From Kluyvera ascorbata_C (GTDB lineage: Bacteria; Pseudomonadota; Gammaproteobacteria; Enterobacterales; Enterobacteriaceae), in contig NZ_JBIQOI010000009.1 of the NCBI RefSeq assembly GCF_044197065.1, positions 62,001 to 126,000 of the forward strand: a DNA stretch of 64,000 nucleotides. The letters run 5' to 3'. A program made the position numbers and the translations under genes. Shown piece by piece: positions 51,596-60,410 of the stretch. Below the pieces are notes generated by a model, which saw only the letters and a list, made by a program, of their open reading frames with translations, was not told where the DNA came from and made no database searches. Positions within the stretch are counted from its first letter, which is position 1. Every line of letters begins with the position of its first letter.

Positions 51596-52045
51596 TTAGT
51601 CCTGTAAGCGGGCGATCTCTTCGCCAAATTCTTTAATGTCTTCGAAGCTGCGGTACACCGAGGCAAAGCGGATATAGGCCACTTTATCGAGCTTTTTCAG
51701 CTGTTCCATGACCAGGTTGCCTAGCAGCTTGCTCGGCACTTCTCGCTCGCCGGTCGCGCGCAGGTGTGATTTGATGTGGTTAATCGCCATTTCCACATCA
51801 TCGGCGCTGACCGGGCGCTTTTCCAGCGCACGCAGCATACCGCTGCGCAGCTTATCTTCATTGAACGGTTCACGCACATCGTTGCTTTTCACCACGCGCG
51901 GCATCACCAGTTCTGCGACCTCAAACGTGGTGAAGCGTTCATTGCACACCAGGCATTGCCGACGGCGGCGAACGGAGGAACCTTCTCCCACCAGGCGGGA
52001 GTCAATGACTTTAGTATCTACGGCGAAACAGAATGGGCAGTGCAT
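51596..52045 (-). CDS. nrdR: Transcriptional repressor NrdR
   Basis: NrdR represses ribonucleotide reductase operons when dATP/ATP status is high. The 149-residue protein has a zinc ribbon (Cys3, Cys6, Cys31, Cys34) that binds NrdR boxes and an ATP-cone domain (about 49-139; VVKSNDVREPFNEDKLRSGM). It is the first gene of the nrdR-rib-nusB-thiL-pgpA operon. Confidence 0.97.
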   Translation of the reverse strand: MHCPFCFAVDTKVIDSRLVGEGSSVRRRRQCLVCNERFTTFEVAELVMPRVVKSNDVREPFNEDKLRSGMLRALEKRPVSADDVEMAINHIKSHLRATGEREVPSKLLGNLVMEQLKKLDKVAYIRFASVYRSFEDIKEFGEEIARLQD

Positions 52046-52196
52046 ACAACGTCCTGACGATGAGGGTGATGGGAATCTATTTTACCCTGAACTGCGGATA
52101 CAACAAAGAAACAGCGCTTTTTGAGACAAAGGATCGATGTCAGATACCGCATTGCACGCTACCATTGCGTTATCCGAAGAAAAGGAAACAGACAGC

Positions 52197-52739
52197 ATGA
52201 CAAGACGTTACCTAAGAATCGCCCTGCTGGGAAGCCTCGTCAGCCTGAGCGCCTGCGCACAGCAGTCTGAGGTGAAGCAGATGCATCAAAACATCAGCGC
52301 ACTCAGTACCGAGATGACACAGCTCAATAAAGAGACGGTGAAAATCACTCAGCAAAATGCGCTGAATGCGAAATCTACGCGCGGCGTTTACCTGCTTCCT
52401 GGCGCGAACACGCCAGCGCGTCTGAACAGCCAGGTTGGTACGCTTCGCATGTCGTTACGCAATATCGCCGCTAACGCGCAGGGCACGGCGGTAACGCTGC
52501 GTATTCAGGGCGAGTCAAACGATGCGCTGCCAGCCTTCACCGGCACCGTTGAGTGGGGCCAGATTCAAGGCACGACCGAGCAGTATCAGGAGGTCAACGT
52601 GCAGAACCAGCTCTTCTCCGCGCCGGCGAGCGTACTGGCGCCAAGTGATGTCGATATTCCGCTTCAGCTTAACGGCGTGACCCCGGAACAGCTAGGCTTC
52701 GTACGCATTCACGACGTTCAGCCCGTTAGCGCACAGTAA
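52197..52739 (+). CDS. yajI: Lipoprotein YajI (DUF3251)
   Basis: A 180-residue predicted outer-membrane lipoprotein with signal peptide and lipobox LSAC (Cys20). It is followed by a short helical coiled-coil stretch (KQMHQNISALSTEMTQLNKETVKI) and a beta-rich body. The ATG at 52197 behind AAAGGAA gives the E. coli length and places the lipobox correctly; the open frame starting at 52137 would bury the signal peptide. The function is unknown. Confidence 0.92.
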   Translation: MTRRYLRIALLGSLVSLSACAQQSEVKQMHQNISALSTEMTQLNKETVKITQQNALNAKSTRGVYLLPGANTPARLNSQVGTLRMSLRNIAANAQGTAVTLRIQGESNDALPAFTGTVEWGQIQGTTEQYQEVNVQNQLFSAPASVLAPSDVDIPLQLNGVTPEQLGFVRIHDVQPVSAQ

Positions 52740-52885
52740 CCGCCCTTCAGGCGCTGGAATTGTAACTGTCGTCCAGCGCCTCAATTACCCATTCTTCGTT
52801 ATCCTGAAACACATTTCTCGTATGTAAACATTTGCAATAATTCACCCCATCAGTACAATCGCCGCGTCTAAACTACGCAAACGTG

Positions 52886-52905
52886 AACGCAATCGATTAC
52901 GCGTT
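52886..52905. promoter_or_regulatory. Possible LacI-family (CytR/PurR-like) operator upstream of tsx
   Basis: The near-palindrome AACGCAATCGATTACGCGTT has matching AACGC/GCGTT arms around an ATCGAT core. Its shape is that of LacI-family operators. E. coli tsx is controlled by CytR, DeoR and CRP, so CytR is the first candidate. The assignment is by eye. Confidence 0.4.
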
Positions 52906-52914
52906 TGAAAAATG

Positions 52915-52956
52915 TGTGAACTGTGACTGATTTTCGTGAGCAAGGATTCATATAAT
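52915..52956 (+). promoter_or_regulatory. CRP-dependent promoter of tsx
   Basis: TGTGA-N6-ACTGA at 52915-52930 is a half-conserved CRP site. Its centre lies about 40.5 bases upstream of the expected start near 52963, set by the perfect TATAAT at 52951-52956. There is no good -35 box, as expected for class II CRP activation. Confidence 0.6.
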
Positions 52957-53040
52957 AGGCTCGCAGAAACACGAAACATTTAGAAAAACTTCGGTGATAA
53001 AAATCACCCTCTTTCGATTTTTTTTATTAGTGGCAGAAAT

Positions 53041-53904
53041 ATGAAAAAAACATTATTAGCAGCAGGTGCTGCACTGGCGCTCTCCGCATCTTTCACTGCT
53101 AACGCAGCTGGCGATTCTCAACCTCAGTATGTCTCCGACTGGTGGCATCAGAGCGTGAACGTGGTGGGTAGCTATCACACCCGCTTCTCACCGAAGCTGA
53201 ACAACGACGTTTACCTGGAATATGAAGCGTTTGCCAAAAAAGACTGGCTCGACTTCTACGGCTACATCGATATTCCTAAAACCTTTGACTGGGGTAACGG
53301 TAACGATAAAGGCGTATGGTCTGACGGTTCCCCACTGTTCATGGAGATCGAACCACGCTTCTCTATCGACAAGCTGACCGGCGCTGACCTGAGCTTTGGT
53401 CCGTTCAAAGAGTGGTACTTCGCGAACAACTACATCTACGATATGGGTGACAACAAAGCCAGCCGCCAGAGCACCTGGTATATGGGTCTGGGTACCGATA
53501 TCGACACCGGCCTGCCAATGGGTCTGTCCCTGAACGTGTATGCCAAATACCAGTGGCAGAACTATGGTGCCGCGAACGAAAACGAGTGGGATGGCTATCG
53601 CTTCAAAGTAAAATACTTTGTACCAATCAGCGATCTGTGGGGCGGTAAGCTGAGCTACATCGGCTTCACCAACTTCGACTGGGGTTCCGATCTCGGCGAC
53701 GAACCAAACCGTACCAGCAACTCCATCGCGTCCAGCCACATCCTGGCGCTGAACTACGATCACTGGCACTACTCCGTTGTTGCCCGTTACTTCCATAACG
53801 GTGGCCAGTGGCAGGGTGGTAATACCCTGAACTGGGGCGAAGGTGATTTCAACTCGAAATCGACCGGTTGGGGCGGTTACTTTGTTGTAGGTTACAACTT
53901 CTAA
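53041..53904 (+). CDS. tsx: Nucleoside-specific outer-membrane channel Tsx
   Basis: Tsx is a monomeric beta-barrel that lets nucleosides cross the outer membrane and serves as receptor for phage T6 and some colicins. The 287-residue precursor starts with a signal peptide ending TANAA (residue 23). Aromatic-rich strands follow (GDWWHQ-type SDWWHQSVNVVGSYHTRF, FDWGNGNDKGVW), and it ends in the barrel signal ...GGYFVVGYNF with terminal Phe. It is a little shorter than E. coli Tsx (294), with differences in the loops. The upstream region has CRP and LacI-family type sites. Confidence 0.96.
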   Translation: MKKTLLAAGAALALSASFTANAAGDSQPQYVSDWWHQSVNVVGSYHTRFSPKLNNDVYLEYEAFAKKDWLDFYGYIDIPKTFDWGNGNDKGVWSDGSPLFMEIEPRFSIDKLTGADLSFGPFKEWYFANNYIYDMGDNKASRQSTWYMGLGTDIDTGLPMGLSLNVYAKYQWQNYGAANENEWDGYRFKVKYFVPISDLWGGKLSYIGFTNFDWGSDLGDEPNRTSNSIASSHILALNYDHWHYSVVARYFHNGGQWQGGNTLNWGEGDFNSKSTGWGGYFVVGYNF

Positions 53905-53916
53905 GTTCGACACCGC

Positions 53917-53950
53917 AAAAAAGGCCAGAGGTTTCCCTCTGGCCTGTTTC
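53917..53950 (+). terminator. Terminator downstream of tsx
   Basis: GGCCAGAGG (53923-53931) pairs with CCTCTGGCC (53936-53944), preceded by an A run and followed by TGTTTC. Confidence 0.75.
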
Positions 53951-53993
53951 GGGCGCATGCTGCCACGCAGGCGGCAGGTTTGCCCACCTCGCT

Positions 53994-54101
53994 TTATCTC
54001 TGACTATGCCACCAGCCTAAAAACAGACCCGTCGCAATACCGACCAGCGTTGGTGCTGCCAGATCGTGCCAGACCATAATGCAAACTTCCGTGAGCGTCA
54101 T
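53994..54101 (-). CDS. Ldr-family type I toxin peptide
   Basis: A 35-residue hydrophobic peptide. It begins MTLTEVCIMVWHDLAAP and continues into a membrane helix ending in WWHSQR. The length of 35 and the central WHDLAAP motif match the E. coli Ldr (long direct repeat) toxins. The ATG at 54101 follows AAGGCGG. The open frame reaches back to 54257, but that leader is the regulatory 5' region, not protein. An antisense RNA promoter and terminator overlap the leader on the plus strand. It lies alone between tsx and yajD. Membrane damage and growth arrest are the known effects of the family. Confidence 0.85.
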   Translation of the reverse strand: MTLTEVCIMVWHDLAAPTLVGIATGLFLGWWHSQR

Positions 54102-54114
54102 ACAGCCGCCTTGG

Positions 54115-54143
54115 TTGCAATGGCAACGGTTCGCGGCTATCCT
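54115..54143 (+). promoter_or_regulatory. Promoter of Rdl-like antisense RNA
   Basis: TTGCAA (54115-54120), an exact 17-base spacer and TATCCT (54138-54143) point onto the Ldr leader from the opposite strand. Confidence 0.7.
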
Positions 54144-54149
54144 CAACTT

Positions 54150-54213
54150 GTCTAGAGATAGGATTGCCCCCGTTATGTTGCCGGTGAATACCGAACAATG
54201 TGCGGGGGTTTTC
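54150..54213 (+). ncRNA. Rdl-like antisense RNA to the Ldr toxin leader
   Basis: The RNA is predicted to begin near 54150 and to end at the terminator CCCCCG (54167-54172)/CGGGGG (54203-54208) followed by TTTTC, giving about 60 bases, the size of known Rdl RNAs. It is fully complementary to the 5' leader of the Ldr mRNA. Ends are estimated. Confidence 0.7.
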
Positions 54214-54330
54214 TCTTTCCAGCGACAAGGCCACCGGGGATCAAGCCCCCGCAACACTGCGCCTCACCGGAATGGTCCGGCTTGCCGCTGATTCTACTCT
54301 GCTCAGTAATTTCGACATGGTCTAAAAACG

Positions 54331-54358
54331 AAAAAATCCCGACCTTGCGATCGGGATT
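54331..54358 (-). terminator. Terminator downstream of yajD
   Basis: AATCCCGA (54335-54342) and TCGGGATT (54351-54358) form the stem; the minus strand continues into six T residues. Confidence 0.85.
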
Positions 54359-54389
54359 CCAGACACGCTGTACGCGTTACAGCACGCGG

Positions 54390-54737
54390 CTATTTCTTCT
54401 TATTCAGCATCGCTTTCAGGTCAGCGAACGGGTTGTAGGTCGCCTCGCCCACGTCTTTCTGCGCATCTTCCCCGGCTACCACCGTCGAACCGTACTGGTC
54501 TGCCTCGGTGTACTTCGAGTGCTCATGATCGTGACAGAACAGGCACAGCAACTCCCAGTTGCTGCCATCTTCAGGATTATTGGTATGGTCGTGATCCATA
54601 TGGTGAACCGTCAGCTCGCGCAGGTTGGAGTAGACGAACTCGCGCGAACAGCGTCCGCAGACCCACGGAAACAGTTTCAGCGCTTTTTCACGGTAGCCGC
54701 TTTCCAGCCGCACGTAGTTTTTTGGGATGATGGCCAT
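54390..54737 (-). CDS. yajD: HNH-domain protein YajD
   Basis: A 115-residue protein of the HNH nuclease superfamily. A zinc-binding pair CGRC is followed by the HNH core LTVHHMDHDHTNNPEDGSNWELLCLFCHDHEHSKY. This holds the His-His catalytic region and the second CxxC, so the beta-beta-alpha-metal fold is intact. The ATG at 54737 gives the E. coli length. Its function and substrate are unknown. Confidence 0.93.
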   Translation of the reverse strand: MAIIPKNYVRLESGYREKALKLFPWVCGRCSREFVYSNLRELTVHHMDHDHTNNPEDGSNWELLCLFCHDHEHSKYTEADQYGSTVVAGEDAQKDVGEATYNPFADLKAMLNKKK

Positions 54738-54792
54738 AATGACTCGATATGTCGTGTTCAAGGTAAGGGAATACGCACAGTCTAAATGGGCA

Positions 54793-54834
54793 ATAAAAAA
54801 GCCGCAACACCCTACGGCGTTGCGGCTTTTATTC
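54793..54834. terminator. Terminator of the yajC-secDF transcript
   Basis: GCCGCAAC (54801-54808) and GTTGCGGC (54819-54826) are flanked by A and T runs, so the stem works on both strands. It lies 20 bases past the secF stop. Confidence 0.85.
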
Positions 54835-54853
54835 GTGCCCTAAGTGCGACAGA

Positions 54854-55825
54854 TTACGGCAGAATTGACGGCTGATCCGCCCCTTCTTTCTCGACTTTCT
54901 GCTGCAGCATATGCTCGCGCTTCATACCCAGCTTCAGCGCCAGCGCCGAGGCTACGTAGATAGACGATGCGGTACCGATGGAAACACCGATAAGCATAGT
55001 CAGCGAGAAGCCTTCCAGTACCGGACCACCGAAGAGGTACAGCATCAGGATAACCACTAACGTCGTACCGGACGTAATCAACGTACGGTGCAGCGTCTGG
55101 GTCAGCGACACGTTAAAGATTTCGTATGGCGTACCGCGACGAATCTTGCGGAAGTTTTCACGAATACGGTCAGATACCACGATACTGTCGTTCAGTGAGT
55201 AACCGATAACGGACATCAACGATGCCACGATAGTCAGGTCAATCTCGATATGGAACAACGACAGGATCCCGAGCGTAATGATAACGTCGTGCGCCAGCGC
55301 GATAACCACACCTGCCGCCAGTCGCCACTCGAAGCGGAAACCGACGTACACCAGGATAGAGATCAGCGCGACAATCAGCGCCATGGCACCGGTTTGCGCC
55401 AGATCGGCACCCACGCTTGGCCCAACGAATTCAATACGCTTCACGGCGGCATTCTGACTGGTGGATTCGTTAATCACACTCAGCACTTTGCTACCCAGCA
55501 CCTGGCCACCATCCGCACCTTCGGTTGGCGGCATACGTACCATGATGTCATGGCTGCTGCCGAAGTTCTGCAGAAGCGGATCAACAAAGCCCGCTTTCTC
55601 CAGCGCGTCGCGCATTAAGTCCATGTCCGCCGGTTTTTCCAGCGTAATTTCAATCACCGTACCACCGGTGAAATCGAGACCCCAGTTAAAGCCGCGCACG
55701 CCCATCACCACGATGGCCGCAATCAGCAGGAAACCAGAGATGCCGAAAGCCCAGTAGTCCCAGCGCATAAAGTCATAGACTTTACGGCCGTGGTTCAATT
55801 GTTCAACACTATATTCCTGTGCCAC
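54854..55825 (-). CDS. secF: Protein translocase subunit SecF
   Basis: SecF works with SecD to drive late steps of Sec protein export with the proton gradient. The 323-residue RND-type protein has six membrane helices. It includes the DFTGGTVIEI segment after helix 1 and GYSLNDSIVVSDRIREN in the fourth-helix region. The start is a GTG at 55825 behind GAGGAGT, matching the E. coli N terminus (MAQEYSVEQL) and length; an ATG-led extension upstream would overlap secD. It is ten bases after secD. Confidence 0.97.
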   Translation of the reverse strand: MAQEYSVEQLNHGRKVYDFMRWDYWAFGISGFLLIAAIVVMGVRGFNWGLDFTGGTVIEITLEKPADMDLMRDALEKAGFVDPLLQNFGSSHDIMVRMPPTEGADGGQVLGSKVLSVINESTSQNAAVKRIEFVGPSVGADLAQTGAMALIVALISILVYVGFRFEWRLAAGVVIALAHDVIITLGILSLFHIEIDLTIVASLMSVIGYSLNDSIVVSDRIRENFRKIRRGTPYEIFNVSLTQTLHRTLITSGTTLVVILMLYLFGGPVLEGFSLTMLIGVSIGTASSIYVASALALKLGMKREHMLQQKVEKEGADQPSILP

Positions 55826-55835
55826 ATCGCACTCC

Positions 55836-57683
55836 TCAGATTGACAGCTTTTTGACGCGCTTGCCGCCATACAACAGGTTTACGATGGCACGCGTACCGA
55901 CAATCGCGGTAAACATCGACGTCGCCACACCGATACCGGTAGTAATCGCGAACCCTTTAATTGCCCCGGTGCCGACTGCATACAGGATCAGGACTTTAAT
56001 CAGCGTCGTAATGTTCGCATCGAAGATGGAACTGAACGCGCCGGCATAGCCCTCGTTGATTGCCTGTTGTACCGAACGTCCGTTACTCAGCTCTTCTTTG
56101 ATACGTTCGTTGATCAGTACGTTAGCATCGACGGCAACCGCAAGGGTTAACACAATCCCCGCGATACCCGGCATACTCAACGTCGCGCCCGGCAGCAGTG
56201 ACATGATACCGACGATCAGTACCAGGTTAGCCAACAGTGCACTCGTCGCAATCAGACCGAACTTCTTGTAGAAGAAGAGCATGAACAGGATAGAAACCAC
56301 CAGACCGGCCAGACATGCTTCCAGGCCCTGTTTGATGTTCTGCATACCCAGCGTTGGGCCGATGGTACGTTCTTCAACAATCTGAATCGGCGCAATCAGC
56401 GCACCGGCACGCAGCAGCAGAGAGAGCTGGCGCGCTTCGTTCGGGTTGCTGATACCGGTAATACGGAAGCTGTTACCCAGGCGAGACTGGATATTGGCGA
56501 TGTTAATCACCTCTTCCTGTTTCACCAGAATGGCGCGACCGTTAGCATCTTTCTTACCGCTGTCTTTGTACTCCACGAACAGGGTCGCCATCGGTTTACC
56601 GATGTTGTCCTTGGTGAAGTTAGACATGATGTTACCACCCGCGCTATCAAGCGAGATGTTAACCTGCGGCTGGTTGTACTCATCCTGGCTTGAAGTGGAG
56701 TCGGTGATATGGTCACCGGTCAGGATCACACGCTTGTACAGCACAACCGGCTGGCCTTCACGAGTATCTTTCACTTCAGAGTCGCCCGGCACGCGGCCAG
56801 AAGCAGCAGCAGCCTGATCAACGTTGGTGTTTACCAGACGGAATTCCAGGGTTGCAGTCGCACCCAGAATCTCTTTCGCACGCGCGGTGTCCTGGATACC
56901 AGGCAGTTCAACCACGATGCGGTCAGCACCCTGGCGCTGAACCACTGGCTCAGCAACGCCCAGTTGGTTTACACGGTTACGCAGAATGTTGATGTTCTGC
57001 TGAACGGCGTATTCACGGGCTTCGCTCAGGCGAGCATCGGTCATCACCGCACGCAGCGCGGTGCTGCCCTGAGTTGAGATAACCAGATCCTGATGACGCT
57101 TGCTCAGATAAGAGACGGCTTCATCACGCGCATTGCTATCACGGAAAGCGATGCTCAGACCGTAGTTGTCTTCTTTGCGAACGGTAGTATAAGGAATGCC
57201 TTTTTCTCGCAGGTCACTGCGCAGGCTATCGATATTTTGTTCCTGCAATTTGCCCAACGCAGTGTCCATATCCACTTCCATCAGGAAGTGCACACCACCA
57301 CGCAGGTCAAGACCGAGCTTCATTGGCTCTGCGTTAATCGCAGCCAGCCAGCGCGGCGTTGCCGGAGCAAGGTTAAGCGCCACGACGTATTTGTCACCCA
57401 GTACGTTTACCAGCGCTTCACGCGCACGCAGCTGGATGTCGGTGGTGTCGAAGCGCGCAAGAATAGCGCCCTCTTCCAGTGCCACAGACTTAGCGGTAAT
57501 TTTTTCTTCTTGTAACGTTTTCTGGACCTGGATCAGCGTTTGCTCACTGGCGGCGACACCGCGCACGCCAGTGATTTGAACGGCCGGATCCTCACCATAC
57601 AGGTTGGGAAGCGCATACAGCAGGCCGACGACAATCACGACGACCAGCATGACATACTTCCACAAAGGATAACGGTTTAACAC
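55836..57683 (-). CDS. secD: Protein translocase subunit SecD
   Basis: SecD is the larger subunit of the SecDF translocation motor, 615 residues as in E. coli. It has one N-terminal helix, a large periplasmic domain (P1, about 35-450) and five further helices. Signatures are GLDLRGGVHFLMEVD and the proton-path aspartate region VDANVLINERIKEEL. It is followed by secF and preceded by yajC. Confidence 0.97.
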   Translation of the reverse strand: MLNRYPLWKYVMLVVVIVVGLLYALPNLYGEDPAVQITGVRGVAASEQTLIQVQKTLQEEKITAKSVALEEGAILARFDTTDIQLRAREALVNVLGDKYVVALNLAPATPRWLAAINAEPMKLGLDLRGGVHFLMEVDMDTALGKLQEQNIDSLRSDLREKGIPYTTVRKEDNYGLSIAFRDSNARDEAVSYLSKRHQDLVISTQGSTALRAVMTDARLSEAREYAVQQNINILRNRVNQLGVAEPVVQRQGADRIVVELPGIQDTARAKEILGATATLEFRLVNTNVDQAAAASGRVPGDSEVKDTREGQPVVLYKRVILTGDHITDSTSSQDEYNQPQVNISLDSAGGNIMSNFTKDNIGKPMATLFVEYKDSGKKDANGRAILVKQEEVINIANIQSRLGNSFRITGISNPNEARQLSLLLRAGALIAPIQIVEERTIGPTLGMQNIKQGLEACLAGLVVSILFMLFFYKKFGLIATSALLANLVLIVGIMSLLPGATLSMPGIAGIVLTLAVAVDANVLINERIKEELSNGRSVQQAINEGYAGAFSSIFDANITTLIKVLILYAVGTGAIKGFAITTGIGVATSMFTAIVGTRAIVNLLYGGKRVKKLSI

Positions 57684-57710
57684 GGCAGTTCCCTTTGGGA
57701 AAACGAATTA

Positions 57711-58043
57711 TTACAGCGCCTTCATGGTGCCTTTCGGCAGAACGGCAGCTACGAAGTCACGTTTGATAACCACTTCAGTGGTGTCGTTCAGTGCGATAGC
57801 AATGTAGCCAGTTTCTGCTACTTTGGTCACACGACCCACCAGGCCACCGTTAGTCAGCACTTCATCGCCTTTCGCGATGGAGTTCATCAGGTTCTTATGT
57901 TCTTTGGTACGTTTTTGCTGTGGACGCAGGATCATGAAATAGAAGATCAGGCCGAAAACCACCAGCATCAGAATCAGAGACATCGGGCTGCCCTGCGACG
58001 GAGCCCCGGTTGCTGCTACCGCATCAGAAATAAAAAAGCTCAT
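57711..58043 (-). CDS. yajC: Sec translocase accessory protein YajC
   Basis: YajC is the 110-residue single-helix inner-membrane protein that copurifies with SecDF. One helix (residues about 19-37, MSLILMLVVFGLIFYFMIL) is followed by RPQQKR and a small cytosolic domain. It is 22 bases from tgt and 27 from secD in the queA-tgt-yajC-secDF cluster. Confidence 0.97.
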   Translation of the reverse strand: MSFFISDAVAATGAPSQGSPMSLILMLVVFGLIFYFMILRPQQKRTKEHKNLMNSIAKGDEVLTNGGLVGRVTKVAETGYIAIALNDTTEVVIKRDFVAAVLPKGTMKAL

Positions 58044-58065
58044 TCAAATTCCCTCATTATTAAAA

Positions 58066-59193
58066 TTAATCAACGTTCAAAGGTGGAACGGTACGCCCCT
58101 GGCGTTGGTAGAAATCGGTCACGAAGCTCTCTAATTTACCCTCTTCGATAGCCTTGCGTAAACCAGCCATTAAGCGCTGATAGTAGCGAAGATTATGAAT
58201 GGTATTGAGGCGCGCGCCCAATATTTCGTTGCAACGGTCAAGATGATGCAAGTATGCACGCGAATAATTGCGACAGGTGTAGCAATCACACTCGGCATCA
58301 AGCGTGCTGGTATCGCTCTTATGTTTGGCATTACGGATTTTCACCACGCCGTCGGTCACAAACAGATGACCGTTACGGGCGTTACGCGTTGGCATAACGC
58401 AGTCAAACATATCGATACCGCGACGAACGCCTTCAACCAGGTCCTCTGGTTTGCCGACGCCCATCAGGTAACGCGGTTTGTCAGCAGGGATCTGCGGGCA
58501 AACGTGCTCAAGGATACGGTGCATGTCTTCTTTCGGCTCACCTACCGCCAGGCCGCCGACAGCGTAGCCATCAAAGCCAATCTCCACCAGACCTTTGACG
58601 GAGATATCACGTAAATCTTCGTAAACGCTGCCCTGAATGATGCCAAACAGCGCATTTTTGTTGCCGAGGCCATCAAAACGGTCGCGGCTGCGTTTAGCCC
58701 AGCGCAGAGACATCTCCATGGAGCGCTTAGCGTAGTCCCAATCCGCCGGGTACGGCGTACACTCGTCGAAAATCATCACGATGTCGGAACCGAGATCGTA
58801 TTGAATTTCCATCGATTTTTCTGGATCGAGGAAGATCGGGTCGCCGTTAATTGGGTTGCGGAAGTGCACGCCCTGCTCGGTGATTTTGCGGATATCGCCC
58901 AGGCTGAAGACCTGGAAACCGCCGGAATCGGTCAGGATTGGGCCTTTCCACTGCATGAAATCGTGCAGATCGCCGTGCAGCTTCATGATTTCCTGACCCG
59001 GGCGCAGCCACAGGTGGAAGGTGTTGCCGAGAATGATTTGCGCGCCGGTCGCTTCGACTTCTTCCGGGGTCATGCCTTTAACGGTGCCGTAGGTACCTAC
59101 TGGCATAAAGGCAGGCGTTTCAACTACGCCACGATCAAAAACCAGGCGGCCGCGGCGGGCGCGACCGTCTGTGGTGTCCAGTTCAAATTTCAT
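58066..59193 (-). CDS. tgt: tRNA-guanine transglycosylase Tgt
   Basis: Tgt replaces guanine 34 of GUN-anticodon tRNAs with preQ1. From the ATG at 59193 the protein is 375 residues, as in E. coli. The TIM barrel has the preQ1-binding Asp in TDSGGFQVFSL, the nucleophile Asp in GIDMFDCVMPTRNARNG, and the zinc ligands in CDCYTC...H. The 14-residue upstream extension lacks a ribosome site. It lies between queA and yajC. Confidence 0.98.
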   Translation of the reverse strand: MKFELDTTDGRARRGRLVFDRGVVETPAFMPVGTYGTVKGMTPEEVEATGAQIILGNTFHLWLRPGQEIMKLHGDLHDFMQWKGPILTDSGGFQVFSLGDIRKITEQGVHFRNPINGDPIFLDPEKSMEIQYDLGSDIVMIFDECTPYPADWDYAKRSMEMSLRWAKRSRDRFDGLGNKNALFGIIQGSVYEDLRDISVKGLVEIGFDGYAVGGLAVGEPKEDMHRILEHVCPQIPADKPRYLMGVGKPEDLVEGVRRGIDMFDCVMPTRNARNGHLFVTDGVVKIRNAKHKSDTSTLDAECDCYTCRNYSRAYLHHLDRCNEILGARLNTIHNLRYYQRLMAGLRKAIEEGKLESFVTDFYQRQGRTVPPLNVD

Positions 59194-59248
59194 CTTCACT
59201 CCTGCGTCAGAAAAACAGTCCGACGTTTTAAACACTCATGCCGGAAAT

Positions 59249-60319
59249 TTATTCCCCGACACCCTCAGAAATAGCCTGCGGATTGTACGTGATAAACATG
59301 GCATCGCCGTAACTAAAAAAGCGATATTTTTGTTCTACAGCAGCCTTATAGGCGTTCATGGTGTGCTGATAACCAGCAAAAGCGGACACCAGCATAATCA
59401 GCGTAGATTCCGGCAGGTGGAAGTTGGTGACCAGCGCATCAATAACCTGATATTGGTAGCCTGGGAAAATAAAGATTTGCGTGTCGCCGAAGAACGGCGC
59501 AATCAGCCCATCTTTTGCCGCCTGCGCCGCGCTTTCCAGCGAGCGAACGGAAGTGGTCCCAACCGCAATCACGCGGTTGCCGCGTGCTTTCGCCGCCAGC
59601 ACGGCATCGACCACCTCTTGTGGCACTTCCGCGTATTCGGAGTGCATGATGTGGTCTTCAATGCTGTCAACACGCACCGGCTGGAAGGTACCCGCGCCCA
59701 CGTGCAGCGTGACAAACGCCATCTCAACGCCTTTCTCGCGAAGCTTCGCCAGCAGCGGTTCGTCGAAATGCAGGCCTGCGGTCGGTGCCGCAACGGCGCC
59801 CGGCTTTTCGCTATATACGGTCTGATACAGCTCGCGGTCGGCGTCTTCGTCCGGACGGTCGATGTACGGCGGCAGCGGCATGTGGCCGATAGCGTTCAGA
59901 ATGTCCAGCACGCTGCGTTCGTCGTCGAATTCGACTTCAAACAGCGCGTCATGGCGAGCGACCATTGTCGCTTTAATGCTTTCATCATCGCCCAGCAGCA
60001 GCGCGGCACCCGGTTTCGGCGCTTTAGAGGCGCGAATATGTGCCAGAATACGTTTATCATCCAGCATACGCTCGACCAGTACTTCAATCTTGCCGCCACT
60101 GGCTTTACAGCCAAACAGGCGCGCCGGGATCACGCGGGTATTGTTAAAGACCAGCAGATCTCCAGGGTTGAGCTTATCGAGCAAATCGGTGAAAGTACCG
60201 TGCGTCAGCGCGCCCGTCGGCCCGTCCAGCGACAGCAAGCGACAGCTGCTACGCGCAGGCGTTGGATAGTGGGCAATCAGGGATTCTGGTAGTTCAAAGG
60301 AGAAATCGGCAACGCGCAT
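59249..60319 (-). CDS. queA: S-adenosylmethionine:tRNA ribosyltransferase-isomerase QueA
   Basis: QueA transfers and isomerises the ribosyl moiety of S-adenosylmethionine onto preQ1-tRNA, giving epoxyqueuosine. The 356-residue length equals E. coli. Family segments are RVADFSFELPESLIA at the N terminus, GDLLVFNNTRVIPARLFG, AAPTAGLHFDEPLL and the C-terminal FITNFHLP-like VTNFHLPESTLIML. It is the first gene of the queA-tgt-yajC-secD-secF run. Confidence 0.97.
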   Translation of the reverse strand: MRVADFSFELPESLIAHYPTPARSSCRLLSLDGPTGALTHGTFTDLLDKLNPGDLLVFNNTRVIPARLFGCKASGGKIEVLVERMLDDKRILAHIRASKAPKPGAALLLGDDESIKATMVARHDALFEVEFDDERSVLDILNAIGHMPLPPYIDRPDEDADRELYQTVYSEKPGAVAAPTAGLHFDEPLLAKLREKGVEMAFVTLHVGAGTFQPVRVDSIEDHIMHSEYAEVPQEVVDAVLAAKARGNRVIAVGTTSVRSLESAAQAAKDGLIAPFFGDTQIFIFPGYQYQVIDALVTNFHLPESTLIMLVSAFAGYQHTMNAYKAAVEQKYRFFSYGDAMFITYNPQAISEGVGE

Positions 60320-60410
60320 GACTGTGACTCTGGGCTTAATAATGAGGCGGGTAGTCTAGTGCCGGGGAGACATCCCTGCAACCCTTACCCCTCTGGATAA
60401 ACATTTATCA

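Larger units (their letters stand above)
52740..53040. other. Regulatory region between yajI and tsx
   Basis: The 301-base gap holds a terminator-like hairpin for yajI (AGGCGCTGGA at 52749-52758 with TCCAGCGCCT at 52772-52781) and the control region of tsx, including TATAAT at 52951-52956. No gene is seen. Confidence 0.65.

Noticed and set aside
53994..54257. 87-codon version of the Ldr frame
   Set aside because: The first 52 codons correspond to the regulated leader covered by the antisense RNA, and family members are 35 residues.
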